Shown: positions 37,171 to 45,243 of the stretch, piece after piece
How the letters are laid out: each line of letters opens with the position of its first letter
Numbering within the stretch: the first letter of the stretch is position 1
NCBI RefSeq assembly: GCF_006715495.1
Contig: NZ_VFNI01000001.1
Location: 372,001 to 436,000, forward strand
Length of the DNA stretch: 64,000 bases
Source: Herbaspirillum sp. SJZ106
GTDB lineage: Bacteria > Pseudomonadota > Gammaproteobacteria > Burkholderiales > Burkholderiaceae_D
Direction of reading: 5' to 3'
Program-made: the position numbers and the translations under genes
Notes under the pieces: generated by a model
Databases searched by the model: none
What the model saw: only the letters and a program-made list of their open reading frames with translations
Told to the model about the DNA's origin: nothing

Positions 37171-38116
37171 GGCCTGGATGCTGCTGGCGGCCGGACTGTT
37201 TCCGGCCATCCTGCGCGCTACTGCGCCCATCTTGCTGGCGGCGCTGGGCGGGCTGGTGTCGGACCTCGCCGGTTGCATTAATGTCGCCCTTGAAGGCTTG
37301 ATGCTGGTGGCGGCGTTCTTTGCCGTGTTGGTGTCGGTACAGGCGGCACACTGGTTTCCCGGTCTCGCCCCTGTTTTTTATCCCTGGATCGGGTGCGGCG
37401 GCGGCTTGCTGGCGGCGCTGCTGATGGCGGGCCTGTTGGCGGTTTTTCATCTGGAGTGGGGCGCCGACCTGATTGTCGCAGGCATCGCCATCAACATCCT
37501 CGCGGCTGGCCTGACGGTGTTGCTGATGGCGTCCGTGACCGGCGACAAGGGTTCCACCGCCAGCCTCGACAGCCCGGTGTTGCCCGCTGTGCATGTCCCG
37601 GGGCTGCAAGGCTGGCCGGTGCTCGACCTGTTGCTCAATGGCGAGCAGCGGACCGGCCATCACGTGTTGTTGTATGCGGCGCTGCTGGCGATACCTGCGT
37701 TGTGGTGGTTCTTGCGCAGGATGCGCTGGGGAGTCTGGCTGCGCGCTGTCGGCGAGAACCCGCTGGCGGCAGCCGCGGCCGGGATCCCGGTCAAGCGCAT
37801 GCGCTATCTGGCGCTGTTGCTGTCGGGCGTGCTGGCCGGACTGGGCGGCGTCTACCTGAGCCTGGGCTACCTCAGCCTGTTCCAGGCCGACATGACGGCC
37901 GGGCGCGGCTTCCTGGCGTTGGCGGCGGTGTTTGTCGGCGCCCGCGCCATGCGCGGCGCGGTGGTCGCTTCGGTGCTGTTCGGCGCCAGTGCGGTGCTGG
38001 CCACGCAACTGGGGGCGTCGCGCATCCCGCCGCAATTGATTTACTTGCTGCCGCCACTGGTGACCTTGCTGGCGCTGGCGGTGGCCGGGGTTCGCCGCCG
38101 CCGGACAGGCATGTAA
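37160..38116 (+). CDS. nucleoside ABC importer permease 2
   Basis: This 318-residue permease has the family motif NVALEGLMLVAAFFAV and GRGFLALAAVFVGAR near the C-terminus, as in NupQ/YufQ. GGAG precedes the ATG at 37160. It is the partner of the permease that overlaps it upstream. Confidence 0.9.
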   Translation: MAHEAWMLLAAGLFPAILRATAPILLAALGGLVSDLAGCINVALEGLMLVAAFFAVLVSVQAAHWFPGLAPVFYPWIGCGGGLLAALLMAGLLAVFHLEWGADLIVAGIAINILAAGLTVLLMASVTGDKGSTASLDSPVLPAVHVPGLQGWPVLDLLLNGEQRTGHHVLLYAALLAIPALWWFLRRMRWGVWLRAVGENPLAAAAAGIPVKRMRYLALLLSGVLAGLGGVYLSLGYLSLFQADMTAGRGFLALAAVFVGARAMRGAVVASVLFGASAVLATQLGASRIPPQLIYLLPPLVTLLALAVAGVRRRRTGM

Positions 38117-38147
38117 TGGCAAGCGCAACACATAACTGGAGACGCAT

Positions 38148-39215
38148 GTGAGCAGTATTACCTTGAGGGACCGGATCTTCGCCTCGCTGGCGCTGGCCGG
38201 AATGGGAGACGCCCTGGGCGCGCAGACCGAACAATGGAGCATCGAAGAGATCGCCGCTCGCCACGGCGGCCTGGTGACCCGTTTCGGCACGCCGCCCGAT
38301 GACACCTTTGCCGGCGCCAATGCCGGGCTGCGCGGCGAGGTCACCGACGATGCCAGCCAGATGTACTACCTGGCGCGCGCACTGATCGCGGCCGGCGGCG
38401 AGCTCGACTACGATGGATGGGTAGCGTGCCTGCTGGACTGGGCCGCGACCAGCCCCAAGGCCGGATTCATGGGCCCCAGCACGGCCTTGATGGTCAAGGC
38501 GTTGCAGGAGGGGGGCGACGTCAACGATGTCGGCATCATCGGCCGCTCGCGGCGCAAGATGACCACCATCGGCATCACCAATGGCGCCGCCATGCGGGTG
38601 GCGCCGGCGGGGCTGGTGCACCCGGGCGATATCGAGGGCGCCTGCGCCCAGGCATTGGTCACTTGCCTGCCTTCGCACGATACCGATGTGGCGATCTCGG
38701 CCGCCTGTTCGATTGCCGCGGCTGTCGCCCAGGCGCTGGTGGCAGGTGATTTGGCCGAGGTCATCGCGGCGGCGGTGCAGGGCGGGCGCATCGGCGAGCA
38801 ACTGGCGCGCCAGCAGGCGCGCAGCGTGGCCGGCCCCAATTACCTGGCGCGCCTGGACATGGCCTTGCGCATCGCCGACGAGGCGCATGACGATTACGCG
38901 TTCCTGGTCGACATGGAAAAGATGGTCGGCAATTCGGTACTGGCGGCCGAATCGGTGCCGGCCGCGCTGGGTGTGCTGCGCTATGCCCAGGGCGACCCGC
39001 TGCGCACCATCGCCCTGTGTTCGTCGATCGGCAACGATACCGATTCCATCGCCACCATGGCCGGGGCAGTGGCCGGCGCCCTGCGCGGTTCGGCGGCATT
39101 GCCGGCCGATCTGCTGGACGAATTTCTGCAGGTCAATCGGGCCGACTTCGACCTGGAGCAAATGGCCGATGGCTTGCATCGCATTGCCGTTGCCAATCTC
39201 GGGGCATTGCGATGA
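38148..39215 (+). CDS. ADP-ribosylglycohydrolase-family protein
   Basis: This 355-residue protein starts at GTG after a GGAG. The magnesium-binding motifs of the DraG/ARH fold are visible: GMGDALGA (18-25), TDDASQM (66-72) and NDTDSIATMAGAVAGAL near residue 295. Such enzymes cleave N- or O-glycosidic bonds of ADP-ribose; family members inside nucleoside operons may act on other ribosides. It lies between the permease and the sugar kinase, overlapping the latter (ATGA), so a catabolic role is likelier than protein de-modification. Confidence 0.88.
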   Translation: MSSITLRDRIFASLALAGMGDALGAQTEQWSIEEIAARHGGLVTRFGTPPDDTFAGANAGLRGEVTDDASQMYYLARALIAAGGELDYDGWVACLLDWAATSPKAGFMGPSTALMVKALQEGGDVNDVGIIGRSRRKMTTIGITNGAAMRVAPAGLVHPGDIEGACAQALVTCLPSHDTDVAISAACSIAAAVAQALVAGDLAEVIAAAVQGGRIGEQLARQQARSVAGPNYLARLDMALRIADEAHDDYAFLVDMEKMVGNSVLAAESVPAALGVLRYAQGDPLRTIALCSSIGNDTDSIATMAGAVAGALRGSAALPADLLDEFLQVNRADFDLEQMADGLHRIAVANLGALR

Positions 39216-40153
39216 TGGCGGCGTCGCGTCCCTACGACCTGCTGGCCTTTGGCGACCCGGTGGCCGATATCATGCTGCGAGCCGATGCGCTGCCGCCGGC
39301 GGGCGGCAAGGCGCTTGGGCAGTCGCTGGGCATCTGGCCCGGCGGCACCACCGCTAACGTCGCCTGCGCCGCCGCGCGCCTGGGACTGCGTTCGGCCCTG
39401 TTCGGCCGCACCGGCGATGATGCCTATGCCGCGCTGCTGCGGGGTTCGTTGAGCGATCATGCGGTGGCAACGCAATGGTTGTCGACCGCCGCGCACACGC
39501 CTTCGGCCTCGGCCATTGCGGTGCTGGCGCCGTCGGGCGAGAAGTCGATCATCTACCTGCCCATGCCGGTCGCGCCGCTGCGGGACGAGCGCCTGGCGCA
39601 GGCCATGGCGCAGGTCCGATGGATGTATGCCATGCCCTATGACTACGACGAGTTCGCGCGCTTGTGCCATCACGCCCGCCAGGCCGGGGTGCGCATCGCC
39701 ATCGATCTCGAAGCGGCGGTCGCGCCCGACGCCGGGCAGATGCAGCGCCGCGCGGCGCTGGCCGATATCGTCTTCTTCAACGAGGCCGGCTTTTTTGCCG
39801 GCACCGGCCAGGCGCCCACGCCGGAGGCGATGCGCCAGGTCCTGGCGCTGGGGCCCAGTGAAGTCGTGGTGACGCTCGGCGCTGACGGCGCCGTGGCGAT
39901 GGACCATGGCGCGCATGCGCGCCATGCCGCTTTTCCGGCAACGGTGCTGGACACCACGGGCGCCGGCGACAGCTTCAATGCCGCTTACCTGTGCGCCCGG
40001 CTGGAGGGGCAGGCGCTGCCCGCGTCGCTGCGCTTTGCTTGCGCCGCGGCCAGCTGTACGGTGGCCGCGCTGGGCGCCCGCGCCGGGCTGCCCGACCGGG
40101 ACCGGGTGGCGTTGGTGCTGCAACATGGCATGTTGCCAGAGGAGCCTGCGTGA
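39212..40153 (+). CDS. PfkB-family sugar or nucleoside kinase
   Basis: This 313-residue kinase of the ribokinase fold has the substrate-binding start FGDPVADIMLRAD, the GGTTANVACAAARLG motif, and the C-terminal anion-hole/catalytic motif DTTGAGDSFNAAY near residue 250 with its base Asp. It probably phosphorylates the ribose or nucleoside released in this pathway. It overlaps the ADP-ribosylglycohydrolase-family gene upstream and the nucleoside hydrolase downstream. Confidence 0.9.
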   Translation: MMAASRPYDLLAFGDPVADIMLRADALPPAGGKALGQSLGIWPGGTTANVACAAARLGLRSALFGRTGDDAYAALLRGSLSDHAVATQWLSTAAHTPSASAIAVLAPSGEKSIIYLPMPVAPLRDERLAQAMAQVRWMYAMPYDYDEFARLCHHARQAGVRIAIDLEAAVAPDAGQMQRRAALADIVFFNEAGFFAGTGQAPTPEAMRQVLALGPSEVVVTLGADGAVAMDHGAHARHAAFPATVLDTTGAGDSFNAAYLCARLEGQALPASLRFACAAASCTVAALGARAGLPDRDRVALVLQHGMLPEEPA

Positions 40154-41058
40154 AACCAACCATCATCGACTGCGATCCGGGGATAGACGACGCCCTGGCG
40201 CTGCTGCTGGCCGCCGGCAGCCCCGAACTCGGTTTGCTGGCCGTCACCACGGTGGCCGGCAATCGTCCGGCGCCGATCACGGCCCGCAATGCCCGCAAGA
40301 TCCTCGACCTGGCCGGGCGCGTGGCGGTGCCGGTCCATGCCGGCGCCGAACGACCCTTGATGGGTGGGGATGCGCGTTGCAACCTGGTGCATGGCGAGGA
40401 TGGGCTCGGTGGCGTGCCGCTGGACGAGCCCGGCGCGATTGCCGCCGGCCATGCCGCCGTCGCGCTGGTGGACATACTGCGGCAACATTCGCCCGCTAGT
40501 ATCGACCTGGTGGCCATGGGGCCGTTGACCAACCTGGCGCTGGCTGAGTTGCTCTCGCCCGGAATCTTGCGGCGGGCCGGCCGTCTGGCGATCATGGGCG
40601 GCGCCTTGCGGGTGCCGGGCAATATCACGCCGGCGGCGGAATTCAACTTCTATGCCGATCCGCTGGCGGCCGACATCGTCATGCGCAGTGGCGCGCCGAT
40701 TACGCTGTTCGCGCTGGATGTGACGCACCAGGCCATCATGAGCGGGCCATGGATCGCCTCGTTTTCGGATCTGGATAGCCGCAGCGGCAGGGCCGCCGCC
40801 GCCATGCTGCAGGCCTACGCCGCGATGGACCCGTTGCTGCACGATGTCTGCCCGGTGGCTTACCTGTTGCGCGAGCAGTTGTTCAGCCTGGAAGCCTGCC
40901 GGGTGGAGGTGGATTTTCGTGCCGGGCCCGACGAGGGGAAGGCGCTGGCCCATTTCGGCGTCGCCGCCGGCCCGGGTCCGGTGCTGCAAGCCGCCACGGG
41001 TGTCGATAATCCGGCATTGCTGGCGCTGGTATTGGAGCGCATTGCCACTTTGCCCTGA
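40150..41058 (+). CDS. inosine/uridine-preferring nucleoside hydrolase
   Basis: This 302-residue enzyme has the calcium-binding motif DCDPGIDDALAL (residues 7-18), the MGPLTNLAL motif and the AEFNFYADP segment of the IU-nucleoside hydrolase family. It should split ribonucleosides into ribose and base in the cytoplasm. The GTG start at 40150 overlaps the previous stop. It is the last gene of the nucleoside operon. Confidence 0.93.
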   Translation: MKPTIIDCDPGIDDALALLLAAGSPELGLLAVTTVAGNRPAPITARNARKILDLAGRVAVPVHAGAERPLMGGDARCNLVHGEDGLGGVPLDEPGAIAAGHAAVALVDILRQHSPASIDLVAMGPLTNLALAELLSPGILRRAGRLAIMGGALRVPGNITPAAEFNFYADPLAADIVMRSGAPITLFALDVTHQAIMSGPWIASFSDLDSRSGRAAAAMLQAYAAMDPLLHDVCPVAYLLREQLFSLEACRVEVDFRAGPDEGKALAHFGVAAGPGPVLQAATGVDNPALLALVLERIATLP

Positions 41059-41102
41059 TGGTGTTTGTCTTCTGGTGTTTGTCTTCTTTTGACGAGTTTT
41101 TT

Positions 41103-42260
41103 ATGAAACGCTCTTACTGGTGCATGCGCTTGTTGCTCATGGCGTCCTGCCTTTGGTTGGCGGCCTGCGCGCAGATGGCGCCACACGAGACGCAAGCTGC
41201 CCATCGTGTCGGCAGCTTGCGCTTTCTGGGTGAGCAGCGCATTGCGCTGAACCAGCCATTTCGCGGCACCGTCATCGGTGGCCTGTCGGGTATCGACTAC
41301 GATGCCGCCACCGATACCTGGGTGGCGCAAAGCGATGATCGCTCCGAGATCAGCCCGGCCCGCTTCTACGTGCTGCGCTTGCAATACGACCTGGCCGGTT
41401 TTCATCGCCTGGCGGTGGAAGACGTGAGGTTCTTCAGGCAGCCCGATGGCTCGCTCTATCCTGGCAAGGCCGACTGGCCCGGGCGGGCAGGGGATATCCC
41501 CGATCTCGAATCGATCCGTATCGATCCCCGCGACGCCAGCATCTGGTACGCCAGCGAGGGTAGCCGGCCGCACGGCATGTCGCCATTCGTGCGGCGGGCC
41601 GACCGCAACGGCAATTTCCTTGCGCACTTTCCGGTAGGCAGCATGTTCGACGTTCATCCCGGGCAGCGACTGGGTTCGCGCAACAACCTGTCGTTCGAGG
41701 GAATCAGCTTTTCATCCGATGGCCGCGACCTGTGGCTGGGCATGGAGGGTCCCTTGTACCAGGATGGCGCGCCGGCCAGTCGGGAGCAGGGAGCGCCGGT
41801 GCGCATCAGTCGTTACGGCCGCGATGGCGTCCTGCTGGCGCAGTACGCCTATATGCTCGACGCTATCCGTTTCGCCCCGGGCGGGCGCTATGCCGACAAC
41901 GGCTTGTCCGAAATCCTGGCGGTGGACGACCGGCGGCTGCTGGCGCTGGAACGCTCTGGCGTGCAGGGCAGCGACGGGGTGTTCAAGTTTCATATCCGGC
42001 TCTACGAGATGGACGTCAGCCAGGCCAGCGATATTGGCCGGATACCATCATTGGAGACGGCCACCGATGTGACCCCCGCGGCCAAGCGCCTGGTGCTGGA
42101 CTTCGACACGCTGGGCATCGACAAGGTAGACAACCTGGAAGGCGTGGCATGGGGGCCGAAGCTGGCCAACGGTCACGATAGCCTGGTGTTTATTTCGGAT
42201 AACAATTTCCAGCCTTCGCAAGTCACCCAGGTCCTGGTGTTCGAGGTGTTGCCGCCCTGA
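41103..42260 (+). CDS. phytase-like (esterase-like activity) lipoprotein
   Basis: This 385-residue precursor has a lipoprotein signal (LWLAAC, Cys about residue 19). The rest matches the beta-propeller-like family called esterase-like activity of phytase (GLSGIDYD, DLESIRID, NLSFEGISF, DNLEGVAWGP). It would sit on the periplasmic or outer-membrane face. The ATG at 41103 is chosen because it starts the signal. The substrate is unknown. It is separate from the nucleoside operon by only 44 bases and may be read through from it. Confidence 0.85.
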   Translation: MKRSYWCMRLLLMASCLWLAACAQMAPHETQAAHRVGSLRFLGEQRIALNQPFRGTVIGGLSGIDYDAATDTWVAQSDDRSEISPARFYVLRLQYDLAGFHRLAVEDVRFFRQPDGSLYPGKADWPGRAGDIPDLESIRIDPRDASIWYASEGSRPHGMSPFVRRADRNGNFLAHFPVGSMFDVHPGQRLGSRNNLSFEGISFSSDGRDLWLGMEGPLYQDGAPASREQGAPVRISRYGRDGVLLAQYAYMLDAIRFAPGGRYADNGLSEILAVDDRRLLALERSGVQGSDGVFKFHIRLYEMDVSQASDIGRIPSLETATDVTPAAKRLVLDFDTLGIDKVDNLEGVAWGPKLANGHDSLVFISDNNFQPSQVTQVLVFEVLPP

Positions 42261-42284
42261 GTTTCAAGGCCCTGCGAAGGCGGG

Positions 42285-42720
42285 CCGGGAGCTTTAACGT
42301 GCCCCCAGTCTACAGGTGGCGCCCTCTACGGTTGCCGACTATGGAGACTTCCGAAGCCCCCGCTTGCGCTCGACATTTCTCTCGCTGCTAACGACAGAGT
42401 AGGTCCGGCCTTTCTGTTCACAAGCCTTCTTTCGAAGGGGCCGGAAACTCGGCTAACGGGTCTTAGGAGTAAGTACCGTAGGCAAGGAATTGCGAGTCAT
42501 TTGCAATTGTGGTTGTGCGCAATTAACGTCGGTCGCCTGACGTGATGTATCTCGGGTTACTGGCTACCCTGTCGAAACCAGGTCACCCCCACCGAATGGC
42601 ACCGGCCCGTCAGGCCAGCCAAGGCATCGCGATGCCATCGGGTGGAGGTGGGGGGAATCGAACCCCCGTCCAGGACACTGTTGGCCCTCGAGTGCGCGAC
42701 GCATGTCGCCTACACCAATA
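42285..42720 (-). ncRNA. ssrA: tmRNA, apparently circularly permuted (two-piece)
   Basis: On the minus strand the 3' acceptor part comes first: a T-arm (GGGGG-TTCGATT-CCCCC) and CACCTCC-A-CC ending at 42641. About 50 bases later the 5' part begins at 42590 with GGGGGTGACCTGGTTTCGAC, the typical start of tmRNA. GGGGGUG pairs with CACCUCC, giving a seven-pair acceptor stem with the G3-U70 pair that marks alanine charging. The tRNA-like halves are thus reversed, as in permuted genes processed into two RNAs. CCA is not fully encoded (ACCC). A tag frame starting Ala-Asn-Asp (42504 down to 42463) encodes 13 residues, ANDSQFLAYGTYS, which does not end in the usual LAA. Outer borders are approximate. 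Confidence 0.75.
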
Positions 42721-42943
42721 TCGATGAGTGGAGCGGCATGCGCGCCGGTTCCATCCTTGGCTTCGATTCAAGACGATTCAACGCGATTGGTTGGGATCTT
42801 AGGCTGCCATTGCCGAGTGTCGGCTAGTGGGTCAGGTCTGCTCGCTTATTCGCAACCTATACTGGAAATTGACGGAGAAAACCGTTACCTAAAGCCCGTT
42901 GCTACTCAACATGGGGAGACGTCGGGGTTACATGCACGCGGAA

Positions 42944-42972
42944 AATAAAAAGCCAATTCCGAAGAATCGGCT
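42944..42972 (-). terminator. terminator upstream of tmRNA
   Basis: On the minus strand AGCCGATTC-TTCG-GAATTGGCT is followed by TTTTTATTTT, a nine-pair stem with a UUCG tetraloop. It follows the decayed tRNA 3' fragment and would end transcription from that side before the tmRNA. Confidence 0.85.
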
Positions 42973-42989
42973 TAAGTGCTTGATTTCAT

Positions 42990-43016
42990 TGGTGCGATGG
43001 GCAGAATCGAATTTAA
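42990..43016 (-). pseudogene. decayed 3' fragment of a tRNA
   Basis: On the minus strand the sequence AATTCGATTCTGCCCATC followed by GCACCA resembles the 3' end of the intact tRNA-Thr about 90 bases away (TTCGATTCCGCCCATCAGCACCA) but has broken T-stem pairing. With its own terminator it looks like a relic of an earlier tRNA copy or of an older integration here. Confidence 0.5.
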
Positions 43017-43064
43017 TCCTTAAATTCTTGCTGTAAATGGGTTTTTGTATCTGGGGTTGCGGAG

Positions 43065-43098
43065 AAAAAAAAAGCGGCCTGCATCGCTGCAAGCCGCT
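43065..43098 (-). terminator. tRNA-Thr terminator
   Basis: On the minus strand AGCGGCTTGCAGCGATGCAGGCCGCT forms a GC-rich hairpin followed by a run of T residues, immediately after the tRNA 3' end. Confidence 0.85.
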
Positions 43099-43105
43099 TC
43101 TGTTT

Positions 43106-43415
<310 letters not shown>

Positions 43416-43445
43416 CGATTTTCCTCTTGCAAATATACCTCGAAC

Positions 43446-43496
43446 GGAGTAATCTTGGATTACCCTGTGTGGAGTAGCATGTTTTGGCGTTACTCC
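43446..43496. promoter_or_regulatory. probable repressor operators
   Basis: The divergent region holds GGAGTAA (43446-43452), GGAGTAG (43471-43477) and the inverted TTACTCC (43490-43496), a plausible multi-site operator for the repressor encoded alongside. Confidence 0.45.
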
Positions 43497-43587
43497 GAAT
43501 GGATAAACATTATCTATACAAACTCTATACAAGTAAACATTTTCAGAACGGCAACTAAACGCTTCATTAACATCGAAAGGAACTGCT

Positions 43588-43902
43588 ATGTCCGCAATCG
43601 TGAACTCTCATCTGATTGATATCGTCGCCGTCGCTCATGCTTCTGGCATCAGCCGTAAAACCGGGCAGCCCTGGGATATGTACCGCGCGCAGTGCGTCGT
43701 GACCGGCCCCGATAAGGGCGTGCGCATCGGTCAACTTCTGTTGCCGAATACGCTGAAAGAAACTCGTCCGGGCAAGTATTTGGCTGAAATTGGCCTTGAT
43801 GTGAACTGGGAATGCGAAGTGGTGCCGGTCGTCATTGGGCTGCATCCCTATGGGGCAAAGCCCACTGGGAAAGAAGCAGCAGGAGAGGCGGCAAAGGCGT
43901 AA
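43588..43902 (+). CDS. phage ssDNA-binding protein (pV-like)
   Basis: This 104-residue protein is placed first in the phage operon, where inoviruses encode the protein that coats the single-stranded genome before packaging. It is beta-rich with a charged, flexible Lys/Ala tail (KPTGKEAAGEAAKA). AAGGAAC precedes the ATG. It is paralogous to the next gene. The function is assigned from position, size and composition. Confidence 0.7.
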   Translation: MSAIVNSHLIDIVAVAHASGISRKTGQPWDMYRAQCVVTGPDKGVRIGQLLLPNTLKETRPGKYLAEIGLDVNWECEVVPVVIGLHPYGAKPTGKEAAGEAAKA

Positions 43903-43950
43903 TCAACCGCAGCGGGTCGTTTTGCCCACTGCTCCTTTTAGGAGGCTTAG

Positions 43951-44241
43951 GTGCTCAACATTGATAGGAAACATCTGATTCAAATTTTGGAGGTCCGTAG
44001 CGTCGTTGCTACCAATTCCAAAACTGGATTGCCGTTCGATTCGCTACGTGCGGAGTGCGTGGTGAGTGGTTTTGAGGATGGCGAAAGACGTGGAGAGATG
44101 ATTCTGGCTGCTGGTCTGAAAACGGCCCAGTCAGGATTCTACTTTGCCCATATTGAGCTGGAAGTTACTCATGATCGGATCGTGGTGCCGCGCATCCTCT
44201 CTCTTATTCCAGCCGGCAAGATCGAGACGGACGAGGAATGA
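43951..44241 (+). CDS. second ssDNA-binding-like phage protein
   Basis: This 96-residue protein starts at GTG after AGGAGG. It aligns along its length with the previous one (KHLIQILEV with SHLIDIVAV, SLRAECVVSGFEDG with MYRAQCVVTGPDKG, and a shared VVP). It is a diverged duplicate that may coat DNA or regulate replication or translation. Confidence 0.65.
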   Translation: MLNIDRKHLIQILEVRSVVATNSKTGLPFDSLRAECVVSGFEDGERRGEMILAAGLKTAQSGFYFAHIELEVTHDRIVVPRILSLIPAGKIETDEE

Positions 44242-44417
44242 AGCAACCGGCGGGTAAGTTCACGATGGACATGTTCGGAGCGAAGCGTCATGGGCGTCCA
44301 CCAACTCTGGCTCCTAAATCCAATGTGCAAACTCAGCGCGAGTTCCGGCAACGGCCAGTCCAATTGCTTCAATACCGGGGTGCAGAACGGAAAATCGAAT
44401 GCAGGGAAGTGACGTGA
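44238..44417 (+). CDS. small GRPP-type phage protein
   Basis: A 59-codon frame starts within the previous stop (ATGA). It encodes MFGAKRHGRPPTLAPKSN followed by QTQREFRQR, a basic pattern like the short replication- or copy-control proteins of many small phages and plasmids (GRPxTG...ERQRRYR). It overlaps the next GTG start. Confidence 0.6.
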   Translation: MKQPAGKFTMDMFGAKRHGRPPTLAPKSNVQTQREFRQRPVQLLQYRGAERKIECREVT

Positions 44418-44602
44418 AAATCGCCGTGAGGGTGGCGTGCGTCTTTTCCCTGTTCATCGGTTACATCAGCAGTCTGCTCGTCAAATTAGCACTGGCCGCT
44501 CTCGGTATAAACCTGGTGTCGGCGATACCGCCTGACCTATTCAGAAAGTTCGTCGTTCTCACTTGGCCCACGGGAACGATGTTTGATGGGGCCGTAACCT
44601 AG
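44414..44602 (+). CDS. small phage membrane protein
   Basis: The GTG start overlaps the previous stop; an upstream in-frame ATG at 44399 is possible. The 62-residue product has hydrophobic segments (about 8-35 and 43-55) and precedes the major coat gene, like the unnamed small membrane proteins of inoviruses. Confidence 0.6.
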   Translation: MKIAVRVACVFSLFIGYISSLLVKLALAALGINLVSAIPPDLFRKFVVLTWPTGTMFDGAVT

Positions 44603-44612
44603 AGGAGATTAG

Positions 44613-44834
44613 ATGAAGAGTTGGATCAACAAAGCGGCGGTAGCCGCAGGTGCCGCAGGCGTGTCAACGGTAGCGTTTGCGGCGGGTGACGCAGCGCCGA
44701 CAGTGGATGTGACGAGTGCTGTTACATCGCTCACTGGCGTAGGCGTGTCCCTCGTGACCATTGGCGCGGCGGTGCTCAGTGTCGTGGTGGTGGCGTGGGG
44801 CTATCGCACGGTCAAGGGTTTTATTGGCCGTTAA
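44613..44834 (+). CDS. major coat protein (pVIII-like)
   Basis: This 73-residue precursor has a leader peptide ending TVAFA, giving a mature protein that begins AGDAAPTVDV. A single membrane helix (LVTIGAAVLSVVVVAWGY) and a basic C-terminus (RTVKGFIGR) follow, the layout of filamentous phage major coat proteins. AGGAG precedes the ATG. A terminator follows directly, which in this phage group allows high coat expression. Confidence 0.88.
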   Translation: MKSWINKAAVAAGAAGVSTVAFAAGDAAPTVDVTSAVTSLTGVGVSLVTIGAAVLSVVVVAWGYRTVKGFIGR

Positions 44835-44854
44835 TCGGTGGTGTGAGAAGGAGC

Positions 44855-44884
44855 AAGGCGTCTGGGTAACTAGACGCCTTTTTT
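44855..44884 (+). terminator. terminator after major coat gene
   Basis: AAGGCGTCT and AGACGCCTT form a nine-pair stem with an eight-base loop, followed by a T tract. It separates the highly expressed coat gene from the minor virion genes. Confidence 0.9.
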
Positions 44885-44900
44885 CTGAGTGGGGGTGTGG

Positions 44901-45164
44901 ATGGCGATGTCGGGAATCGTATGCGGGCCGGGTGGCGTGGATGGCGTGACGTATGCCTACGTCAATGCGCAGCAGGTGAGCTGCGGCAACGATTCGAACG
45001 GCAACACGCTGTACGTGCAAGTTTCGACGCTGGCCGGCGATCAACCGGTGCCGGGTGGCGAGTTGGTTGGTTTGCAAATCGGCGGGGCGATGCTCGGGGT
45101 GCTGGCGGTGGCGTGGGGCGTCAGGGTGATCCGCGATTTTCTGAATTCGACAGGAGAGACGTAA
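44901..45164 (+). CDS. small phage virion or membrane protein
   Basis: This 87-residue protein has a polar N-terminal part with two Cys residues and one C-terminal membrane helix (VGLQIGGAMLGVLAVAWGV). It resembles the coat-like protein that follows the major coat in related phages. The ATG at 44901 or 44907 could be the start. Confidence 0.6.
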   Translation: MAMSGIVCGPGGVDGVTYAYVNAQQVSCGNDSNGNTLYVQVSTLAGDQPVPGGELVGLQIGGAMLGVLAVAWGVRVIRDFLNSTGET

Positions 45165-45238
45165 TGACATGGTTTTACGAATGTGTGGCGATTGTGGTTG
45201 CGACGTGCTGGCTTGTCGGTTTCATCCTGTTTGGTTGA
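45164..45238 (+). CDS. tiny minor coat protein (pVII/pIX-like)
   Basis: A 24-codon frame overlaps the previous stop (TAATG) with GGAGAG just upstream. Its product is one hydrophobic helix (CVAIVVATCWLVGFILFG), as in the tip proteins of filamentous phages. Assigned by size and position. Confidence 0.55.
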   Translation: MTWFYECVAIVVATCWLVGFILFG

Positions 45239-45243
45239 GCGCC

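Noticed and set aside
37019..39179. long minus-strand frames of more than 430 codons
   Set aside because: They mirror the permease, ADP-ribosylglycohydrolase-family and kinase genes and are rich in Gln, Arg and His as expected for reverse-frame translation.
42640..42720. ordinary tRNA gene at the T-arm sequence
   Set aside because: The T-arm has no matching D-arm and anticodon arm upstream. Its acceptor partner lies downstream on the same strand, which fits a permuted tmRNA instead.
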